Shown piece after piece: positions 20,503 to 26,474 of a DNA stretch of 34,020 nt. Source of the DNA: Desulfobacterales bacterium (lineage in GTDB: Bacteria; Desulfobacterota; Desulfobacteria; Desulfobacterales; JAHEIW01); NCBI GenBank assembly GCA_020353355.1, contig CP070694.1, forward strand, positions 3,756,322 through 3,790,341, read 5' to 3'. Both the position numbers and the translations under genes were made by a program. The notes below the pieces were generated by a model, which ran no database searches, had not been told where the DNA came from, and worked only from the letters and a program-made list of their open reading frames with translations. Position 1 is the stretch's first letter; each line of letters opens with the position of its first letter.

Positions 20503-21675
20503 ATGAGCACCAGTGTCGCATTTGCAGGAGATTTGGATTTCCTTAATTTAGGTGAGCTATTACAGCTGTTGGGCACCAATGGGGGCTCCGGTATTTTGCG
20601 TATCATCAGCAAACATGCACCGGAACCGGGGGTGATCTATGTTGAAAAAGGAAACCCGATCAATGCGACCAATGGCTCCCAGACGGGATTGGACGCTATT
20701 TATTCCTTATTTGGTTGGACCGAGGGGCAATTTGAATTCGTCCAGGACAATTTGAGCTGCGATAAAACCATTACAAAAAGCCGTATGGAAATTATTCTAG
20801 ACGGTTTAAGAATGCTGGATGAAGGTAAAATCGTTAAACTCGGACCCGTTTCAACCAAACAAAAAGCGCAAGAATCACATACGAAATCAGGCGATTTGCC
20901 CTTAATTAAAGGACCGCTGGTGGATTATTCCTACGTTGTCGATGAAGAGGTATTTTACAACGGCGACGAAATCGTGCGTGAGGGAAACCACGGCAACTGG
21001 GTGTGGGTTATTTTAGAAGGAACCGCTGAAATTGTAAAAGATTCTTCAAATGGCCCCTTGCGAATACTCAGGATCGGCGATGGTGCGTTTTTAGGCAGCA
21101 TTGCCTCTTTATTGTCAGGAGATAATGTGCGCAGCGCCACCGTAGTGGCGGTGGGGAATGTTCAACTCGGGATGCTGGACTCACAACAGCTTACCAGCGA
21201 ACTTGCGAGCCTGTCATCGGATTTCAGAGATTTGGTGAAAAGCCTTGATTTTAGGCTGCGGCAGGTTACCAATATGGCGGCTGAAATCCACAGTCACAAC
21301 GAAAAGCTCAAGGATTTTATCAAAGGCAAAAAACCCATCATTAAACAGGGCCAAAATGAAGAACGATTATTCAAAATTAAAAAGGGGGAAGCATTCATTG
21401 CGCGCGAAGCCGATAATGATTTTACGCCACTGACCTGCTTGAAAGAGGGTAATTATTTCGGCGCCATCCCCTTTATCGATATGGGGCATGAGCCGCATTC
21501 TGCCGGTGTCTTTGCCTCGCCGGATCTTAAGTTGAGTGCAGCAGATTCCCAAGCGCTTCAAGCGGAATACGATAAAATATCTTCAACATTGAAGAATATT
21601 ATTCAGCATCTTGCCACGTGTATATCCGTAACGACCTTGGTCGCCGGTAATTTCCAAAAAAAGATTGCCGGCTAA
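20503..21675 (+). CDS. DUF4388 (PATAN) protein with two degenerate cyclic-nucleotide-binding folds
   Basis: This soluble signalling protein has 390 residues. Residues 5-100 (FAGDLDFLNLGELLQLLGTN, GSGILRI, GVIYVEKGNPINATNG, DAIYSLFGWTEGQFEF) form a DUF4388/PATAN domain, common in Deltaproteobacterial regulators. Residues about 145-230 are a cyclic-nucleotide-binding beta roll (FYNGDEIVREGNHGNWVWVI, then LRIGDGAFLGSIASLLSG). Residues about 265-345 look like a second one (IIKQGQNEERLFKIKKGEA, then LKEGNYFGAIPFID). The phosphate-binding cassette is degenerate in both: the usual FGExAL...RxA Glu is replaced (LGSIA, FGAIP), so nucleotide binding is doubtful. It has no DNA-binding domain. It lies between an MglA-like GTPase and a PilZ protein and is probably their adaptor, by inference. 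Confidence 0.85.
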   Translation: MSTSVAFAGDLDFLNLGELLQLLGTNGGSGILRIISKHAPEPGVIYVEKGNPINATNGSQTGLDAIYSLFGWTEGQFEFVQDNLSCDKTITKSRMEIILDGLRMLDEGKIVKLGPVSTKQKAQESHTKSGDLPLIKGPLVDYSYVVDEEVFYNGDEIVREGNHGNWVWVILEGTAEIVKDSSNGPLRILRIGDGAFLGSIASLLSGDNVRSATVVAVGNVQLGMLDSQQLTSELASLSSDFRDLVKSLDFRLRQVTNMAAEIHSHNEKLKDFIKGKKPIIKQGQNEERLFKIKKGEAFIAREADNDFTPLTCLKEGNYFGAIPFIDMGHEPHSAGVFASPDLKLSAADSQALQAEYDKISSTLKNIIQHLATCISVTTLVAGNFQKKIAG

Positions 21676-21722
21676 AACCCATCATCTTTCAAATTATATT
21701 TAACATGATTAAGTGAATCCCA

Positions 21723-22076
21723 ATGACACTAGAAGAAAAAAGAAAGCATGCAAGAATCAATTCACTGAATTTGTCCTATATTTGTCTTGACGAAAAAAAC
21801 AAAAAAATCAAACAGGGAATGGGAAGAACATTGAACGTTTCCGAATCCGGTATTCTTTTAGAGACTCATTTTCCGATTGACACCGACCATATTGTGTTAC
21901 TAACTATCGGATTGGAAGAAGATATCGTTGATATCAAAGGCAAACCCGTTCACTCCAAAACAAACGCCCAAGGATTGTATGAGGTGGGCATCCAGTTTAT
22001 GGGACATGATGAAGCGACAAATAAGATCCTGAAAAAATTTATAAACACCGTTAACCAAAAGAAGCGACCAAAATGA
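21723..22076 (+). CDS. PilZ-domain (cyclic di-GMP-binding) protein
   Basis: This 117-residue stand-alone PilZ domain has both c-di-GMP contacts. The RxxxR motif is Arg7-Lys-His-Ala-Arg11 and the (D/N)xSxxG motif is Asn38-Val-Ser40-Glu-Ser-Gly43, followed by the beta-barrel strands [30 protein letters not shown] and YEVGIQFMG. It should therefore be a functional c-di-GMP receptor. It follows the DUF4388/cNMP-fold gene by 47 bases. Its stop overlaps the purC start (ATGA at 22073-22076), so purC is translationally coupled to a signalling gene. The ribosome binding site before ATG 21723 is weak. Confidence 0.92.
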   Translation: MTLEEKRKHARINSLNLSYICLDEKNKKIKQGMGRTLNVSESGILLETHFPIDTDHIVLLTIGLEEDIVDIKGKPVHSKTNAQGLYEVGIQFMGHDEATNKILKKFINTVNQKKRPK

Positions 22077-22969
22077 ATATGCCGATTAGAGAAACCGATT
22101 TTCCAGAATTGAAGTTATTAAAAAGGGGTAAAGTCAGAGATATGTATGATCTTGGCGATAGCCTCTTAATGGTTGCAACCGATCGACTTTCCGCATTTGA
22201 CGTGGTTATGCCTGATCCTATACCGGACAAAGGCATCATCTTGACCCAGATTTCCTTGTTCTGGTTTGAGATTATGGAGTCGCTTGTACCCAATCATGTC
22301 ATCTTCAGCAATGTGGACGAGTTTCCCGCGATTTGTCAGCCTTACGCAGATGTTCTGCGGGGCAGAAGCATTATTATTAAAAAAACCGAACCGCTACCGG
22401 TGGAATGTGTTGTCAGAGGTTACCTATCCGGGTCGGGCTGGAAATCCTATCAAGAATCCGGAAGCGTCTGTGGTATTCGATTGCCGAAAGGTTTGCAAGA
22501 ATCCGACAGGCTGCCGGAGCCCATTTTCACACCAGCAACCAAAGCAGAACTTGGCGACCATGATATTAATATTGATTTTGAAGAAATGATCAAGATCATC
22601 GGTTCCGAGCGGGCCCAAAAACTCAAGGCGCTCAGCCTTGAAATTTATAAAGCGGGGGCGGAATTAGCAGCTGGACGGGGCATTATTATTGCGGATACCA
22701 AATTTGAGTTCGGCTTGATCGATGATGAGGTTATTTTGATTGATGAAATCCTCACTCCCGATTCTTCACGGTTTTGGCCAAAGGAGACGTATTCACCCGG
22801 TGGTGCTCAAAAAAGCTTTGATAAACAGTACGTCAGAGATCATCTGAGTACATTAGTCTGGGACAAAACACCACCGGGACCATCGTTGCCTGAGGGTGTG
22901 ATTCTAAAAACGCGCCAAAAATATTTGGACGCATTAACCCAGCTTACCGGCAAAAGCTACGGTTTGTAA
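22073..22969 (+). CDS. purC: Phosphoribosylaminoimidazole-succinocarboxamide synthase PurC
   Basis: PurC joins aspartate to CAIR in purine synthesis. The 298 residues correspond to the longer (yeast ADE1-like) type rather than the 237-residue E. coli type. Signatures are [27 protein letters not shown] at the N-terminus (ATP loop), [47 protein letters not shown] and [15 protein letters not shown] near the C-terminus. ATG 22073 overlaps the PilZ stop; ATG 22079 two codons in is possible. No other purine genes are visible, so it is an isolated pathway gene. Confidence 0.97.
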   Translation: MNMPIRETDFPELKLLKRGKVRDMYDLGDSLLMVATDRLSAFDVVMPDPIPDKGIILTQISLFWFEIMESLVPNHVIFSNVDEFPAICQPYADVLRGRSIIIKKTEPLPVECVVRGYLSGSGWKSYQESGSVCGIRLPKGLQESDRLPEPIFTPATKAELGDHDINIDFEEMIKIIGSERAQKLKALSLEIYKAGAELAAGRGIIIADTKFEFGLIDDEVILIDEILTPDSSRFWPKETYSPGGAQKSFDKQYVRDHLSTLVWDKTPPGPSLPEGVILKTRQKYLDALTQLTGKSYGL

Positions 22970-23051
22970 GGATCTACGCTTCTAATGGTCGATATGATGT
23001 CACGCAGCGCCTATTTGTCCCAACAGCAGTGTTAATAGAAATTATATCAGA

Positions 23052-24008
23052 TTGAACGATATTGAAAACATTCAGCTGTCTGCTGTTAAGTTAGAAGATA
23101 ACACATACCGAATTACCACCAAGGCCAAGGTCGATGATCTTGCCGCATCGATTCAACAGATCGGTTTAATCCATCCCCCCTTGATAAAGCAAACCGCCTC
23201 AGCCGGTTATGTTATCGTTAGCGGTTTTCGACGGATCGCCGCATGTATGTATCTGGGCTGGAAGGAGATTCCAACCCGGGTATTGGATGCAGACATCGAC
23301 GATGCCCGGTGTGTATCCTACGCCATCGCCGATAATGCACTGCAGCGACCGTTGAATCTGATTGAAATATCCCGATCCATCGCTTTACTGTCCACCGTGA
23401 TCACGGATGATGATGCGTTGGCTGAGACGGCATCGAAATTGGGTTTACCTGCGGATCCCGGTCTGAATCGAAAAATTAAGAAAATATGCGATCTTGCAAC
23501 ACCAATCCAAGACGGTATTCTCGCAAATACGATCTCATTGGCCATGGCCTTAGAGCTTGCTAAGTTTGACGCCAATATTGGGGTGGCGTTCGCCAAGATT
23601 TTTGCGCAGCTGAAAATCGGATTAAACAAACAACGGGAACTGATCGTGTTGTTAGATGAAATAGCCCATCGGGAAAATACCACTATCGAGAACCTGCTGA
23701 ATGAAAAAGACATCAGACAGATATTGGATGACGATAATCTTGATCGCGCTCAACAGCGACAACGCATTCGAGAGTATCTCACGCAACGGCGTTTTCCGAC
23801 GATATCCCGGACTCAACATGAATTTAAGAAACAAATCAAAAACTTAGAGCTTGACCATCGAATGGCCCTCGTGCCACCAAAAGATTTTGAAGGTTCAAGC
23901 TATACTCTGCGGTTGAGCTTTTCGGGCGTATCGGAGCTTGAAGAGCTTCAAGGCAAACTGGACAGAATAATCCAAAGTAAGGGTCTTGCAAAATTCTTAT
24001 CCAAGTAG
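23052..24008 (+). CDS. ParB/Spo0J N-terminal-domain protein
   Basis: This 318-residue protein has a ParB-like N-terminal domain: VDDLAASIQQIGLIHPPLIK (about 28-47), GYVIVSGFRRIAACMYLGW with SGFRR in place of the GERR box, then IPTRVLD and NALQRPLNLIEISRSIALL. The middle has a helical, HTH-like segment (ASKLGLPADPGLNRKIKKIC, then ISLAMALELAKF). The C-terminal part is helical with basic patches and does not look like a typical ParB dimerisation tail. The start is TTG 23052, since no ATG or GTG lies upstream in frame or near the domain edge. No ParA ATPase is adjacent, so it is unlikely to be the chromosome-partition ParB. It is followed after 167 bases by an SPL-like radical SAM gene on the same strand. 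Confidence 0.8.
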   Translation: MNDIENIQLSAVKLEDNTYRITTKAKVDDLAASIQQIGLIHPPLIKQTASAGYVIVSGFRRIAACMYLGWKEIPTRVLDADIDDARCVSYAIADNALQRPLNLIEISRSIALLSTVITDDDALAETASKLGLPADPGLNRKIKKICDLATPIQDGILANTISLAMALELAKFDANIGVAFAKIFAQLKIGLNKQRELIVLLDEIAHRENTTIENLLNEKDIRQILDDDNLDRAQQRQRIREYLTQRRFPTISRTQHEFKKQIKNLELDHRMALVPPKDFEGSSYTLRLSFSGVSELEELQGKLDRIIQSKGLAKFLSK

Positions 24009-24079
24009 CTTTTAAAGACACGAACTATACAGAACGACATAAATCATTGCGCATACATACGCAGCGTTCTGCATGTTTG

Positions 24080-24096
24080 AAACTATGCGATAGTTT
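24080..24096 (+). terminator. Possible weak hairpin after the ParB-like gene
   Basis: AAACTAT-GCG-ATAGTTT forms a 7-base stem with a 3-base loop, immediately followed by T-AAAA rather than a long T tract. The flanks TTTGAA and TTCAAA extend the symmetry loosely. It is A+T-rich and weak as a terminator; it may be an operator-like palindrome instead. Confidence 0.3.
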
Positions 24097-24175
24097 TAAA
24101 ATCAATGATTCAAAGGGCGAATACGCAATTTATTATGACGCTGTGTATAAATTGAAGCATGGAAGTTAAACCGCT

Positions 24176-25291
24176 GTGGCGATCACGAAACTTTACATCG
24201 ATCAACGTGTTCAAGATTTTCCAGAAACCTTATCGATTCAATCCCGTCTAAATTTACCTGCCACCGTTGTAACGAATTGCCAAGATGTATTTGATTATGT
24301 TTTGTCTTCTAAAGATCCGATTCTAAAAGCAAAACAAACTCTTTTGCTTACCTGTAACAACGGTGCATTTATAAAAAATTGCCCTGGAACACGTTGTTAT
24401 ACCTGTTGTGATTATAAAATTTTACATATCGGCACGTTTTGTCATTTGGACTGTACCTATTGTATTTTGCAGTCTTATTTTCATCCACCCGTGCTTCAAT
24501 ATTTCGTCAATCACCAACACCTATTGGCGCAGATGAAAAATTTGTTTGCTCAACAGCAAATCACGAGAATCGGTACCGGTGAGTTTACCGACAGCATGAT
24601 CTGGGAGTTATGGACCGATTTATCGAGTCTTCTCGTACCCGCCTTCGCAGATCAACAGTATGCTACCCTAGAATTGAAAACAAAAACAACTGCCATTGAG
24701 GGATTGAAATCTCTTCGCCACAACCACAAGACAATTGCTGCCTGGTCGTTGAATACCCATCGGGTGATTACCCGCGAGGAACACTCGTCGGCATCACTGA
24801 CAGCGCGGCTTAACGCAGCGGCAAAATGTGCCTCATGGGGATATCCACTGGCTTTTCACTTTGATCCCATGGTTATTTATGAGGGGTGTGAAAAAGAATA
24901 TAAGCAGGTTGTTCAGCAATTATTTTCGACAGTGGACCCTGGCCGCATCGTTTGGATCAGTCTTGGCACCTTGCGATTTATGCCAGCGTTAAAAAAGATC
25001 ATCCAGAAACGTTTCCCGGAATCCAATATCATTTATGGCGAATTTATCACCGGCTTAGATGGAAAAATGCGCTATTTCAAACCGTCGCGTATCGAACTAT
25101 ATCGCAGCATGGTTTCGCGGATAAGAGAGCTTGCGCCCCATGTATGCATCTATTTGTGTATGGAAGATAACGACGTTTGGAAGGAATCTTTAGGGTTTAT
25201 TCCTGATGACTATGGCGGTTTGCCGAGAATGCTGGATGAGCGTGCGATTCAGCATTGCCAGCTAGATCCGAAAGGACTGATAGGGAAATGA
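24176..25291 (+). CDS. SPL-family radical SAM protein (spore photoproduct lyase-like)
   Basis: This 371-residue protein of the spore photoproduct lyase family belongs to the radical SAM superfamily. The cluster-binding motif is Cys89-x3-Cys93-x2-Cys96 (CHLDCTYC), preceded by CPGTRCYTCCDYKILHIGTF, typical of the non-spore-former SPL-like group. Downstream, IGTGEFTDSMIWE, LELKTKT, AAWSLNTHRVI and FHFDPMVIYEGCE follow the partial TIM-barrel strands. True SPL repairs the thymine dimer 5-thyminyl-5,6-dihydrothymine; whether this one does is not known. No sporulation gene is present. It is encoded by GTG 24176 with GGAAG upstream, just after a ParB-like gene, and the pairing suggests a joint role in DNA metabolism. 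The family is confident, the substrate is not. Confidence 0.88.
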   Translation: MAITKLYIDQRVQDFPETLSIQSRLNLPATVVTNCQDVFDYVLSSKDPILKAKQTLLLTCNNGAFIKNCPGTRCYTCCDYKILHIGTFCHLDCTYCILQSYFHPPVLQYFVNHQHLLAQMKNLFAQQQITRIGTGEFTDSMIWELWTDLSSLLVPAFADQQYATLELKTKTTAIEGLKSLRHNHKTIAAWSLNTHRVITREEHSSASLTARLNAAAKCASWGYPLAFHFDPMVIYEGCEKEYKQVVQQLFSTVDPGRIVWISLGTLRFMPALKKIIQKRFPESNIIYGEFITGLDGKMRYFKPSRIELYRSMVSRIRELAPHVCIYLCMEDNDVWKESLGFIPDDYGGLPRMLDERAIQHCQLDPKGLIGK

Positions 25292-25294
25292 AGG

Positions 25295-25354
25295 TTTTAG
25301 GTGTCAGCCCAGCCGCTGGGCGCAGCAGCGGTCAGTTTGATTAAAAAAGAAACT
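25295..25354. repeat. Family A repeat copy with G+C core and conserved AGTTTGAT flank
   Basis: It begins four bases after the SPL-like stop with AGGTTTTAGGTGTCAG. It contains the palindrome CCCAGC-C-GCTGGG (25308-25320). From 25328 to 25354 it matches, in reverse orientation, bases 32543-32567: GCGG(T/C)CAGTTTGAT, a run of A, then AAACT. This shows that the two are copies of one dispersed element. Confidence 0.75.
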
Positions 25355-25383
25355 TAGTTTTATGCGAGGGGTCAACTGAAAAA

Positions 25384-25512
25384 GGAACATCGAAAATCGA
25401 ACTTTGAACGTCCAACATCGAATAATGTATTCTGCAGTTTGTTTTAAATAGATAAAGCGCAGCGCCATCAATATTGGACGTTCGATTTTGAACGTTCGAT
25501 GTTCGACGTTCA
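25384..25512. repeat. Inverted-word repeat (family F, GAACATCGAA / TTCGATGTTC)
   Basis: The left arm (25384-25422) carries GGAACATCGAA, AAATCGAA, TTTGAACGTCCAACATCGAA. The right arm (25473-25512) carries the complements: TTGGACGTTCGATTTTGAAC, then GTTCGATGTTCGACGTTC. The words are present in both arms but in permuted order. The spacer is about 50 bases. Confidence 0.82.
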
Positions 25513-25576
25513 TTCTGTTAACTGTTCCGGCCAGGCGGAGTTTCATACGAGATGTCAGGTGTCAGCGGGGATTGTT

Positions 25577-26221
25577 ATGAGGAGACGGGTGCTCATCTAT
25601 ATTCTTATCTGGTGTTGTTATCAATTCTACACCCAAGAATTATTGGCGCAAACATGGCATCATGTCAAATGGGTAGATGACGGAGATACGATCGTTTTGC
25701 ACGATGGCAGACAGGTGCGCTATATCGGCATGAATGCGCCTGAAATCGAACATGAAGATCGCAAGGCCGAACCTTTTGGGCACAAGGCCAGAGCATTTAA
25801 CAAAAAATTAGTACATCAACAAAAAGTCCGCCTGGAATTTGATGAGGAACAGCATGATCAGTACGGCCGATGGTTGGCATATGTTTTTCTAAAGGATGGC
25901 ACGTTGGTAAATGCGAGCCTGGTTGCGCAGGGGTATGCCTTTTATTTATATCGCAGCCCAAATCTTAAATATCATTCAATTTTGCTAACATCACAACGGG
26001 AAGCGATGTCGCAAGGGAAGGGGATTTGGCATAATTGGCGAGAACAAAACGCAACCTATATCGGAAATAAACACTCCCGGCGCTTCCATCTACAAAACTG
26101 CCCATTTGCGAAAAAAATAGGCACGCGAAACAGGATCGTCTTCTCGAAAAAATGGGATGGATTTTGGGCCGGGTACGCACCGGCAAAAACATGCGTCAGG
26201 CAATATTGGAGCTACGAATAA
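25577..26221 (+). CDS. Secreted thermonuclease-type nuclease (SNase) with C-terminal metal-binding-like domain
   Basis: This 214-residue protein starts with a signal-peptide-like segment (MRRRVLIYILIWCCYQFY, then a possible cleavage near LLAQ), so it is probably exported. The staphylococcal nuclease domain follows: WVDDGDTIVLHDGRQVRYIG with the calcium Asp and catalytic Arg, NAPEIEHE with the catalytic Glu, QYGRWLAYVF with the second catalytic Arg, then VNASLVAQGYAFYL. The last 50 residues (YIGNKHSRRFHLQNCPFAKK, IVFSKKWDGFWAGYAPAKTC) form a module with two Cys and one His that resembles the Ada-type metal-binding domain often fused to SNase. ATG 25577 is chosen over ATG 25499 because the latter lies in a repeat and would hide the signal peptide. 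It converges on the EF-G gene. Confidence 0.88.
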   Translation: MRRRVLIYILIWCCYQFYTQELLAQTWHHVKWVDDGDTIVLHDGRQVRYIGMNAPEIEHEDRKAEPFGHKARAFNKKLVHQQKVRLEFDEEQHDQYGRWLAYVFLKDGTLVNASLVAQGYAFYLYRSPNLKYHSILLTSQREAMSQGKGIWHNWREQNATYIGNKHSRRFHLQNCPFAKKIGTRNRIVFSKKWDGFWAGYAPAKTCVRQYWSYE

Positions 26222-26227
26222 AAAAAT

Positions 26228-26318
26228 TGCCGGATTTAGGAATTGAGGGGTAATAATTTCGGATTGCGGATTTAGAAGATTATAAATTTAAATAGAGAGA
26301 TTGAGGGATTGATTATAG
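26228..26318. repeat. Degenerate family D repeat (TTAGGAATTGAGG words)
   Basis: GGATTTAGGAATTGAGGGG, TTTCGGATTGCGGATTTAGAA and GAGAGATTGAGGGATTGATT reiterate the words seen in the inner arms of the 4233-4409 element. I see no complementary right arm, so this may be a half or decayed copy. Confidence 0.55.
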
Positions 26319-26339
26319 AATATATCCTTCGCCGTGATT

Positions 26340-26411
26340 GTGGGAGCGGCTTCCATCCGCGACTATCTATTTCCTGCTAGGCAAATTATCGCGGCTGGAA
26401 GCCGCTCCCAC
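26340..26411. repeat. REP-like 23-base inverted repeat (GTGGGAGCGGCTTCCA type)
   Basis: Arms 26340-26362 and 26389-26411 are 23 bases each and complementary at 22 positions (the mismatch is CCATCCGCGA against TCGCGGCTGG), separated by 26 bases. GGAGCGGCTTCCAGCCGCGA is a widespread extragenic palindrome type in Proteobacteria. A CAAAAAAAT tract follows. It lies between two convergent genes and could terminate both transcripts. Confidence 0.88.
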
Positions 26412-26474
26412 CAAAAAAATAACGATAAAATACCTAAATTTTAGATCACTTTAGTTCACTTAAAACTTGATATG

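Noticed and set aside
23052-24008. Chromosome-partitioning ParB with parS sites
   Set aside because: No ParA, GidA/GidB or parS-like palindrome is nearby, the GERR box is altered and the C-terminal region is not typical.
25499-25576. Upstream start for the nuclease gene (ATG 25499)
   Set aside because: It lies in the right arm of an inverted repeat and would place 26 non-conserved residues before a clear signal peptide.
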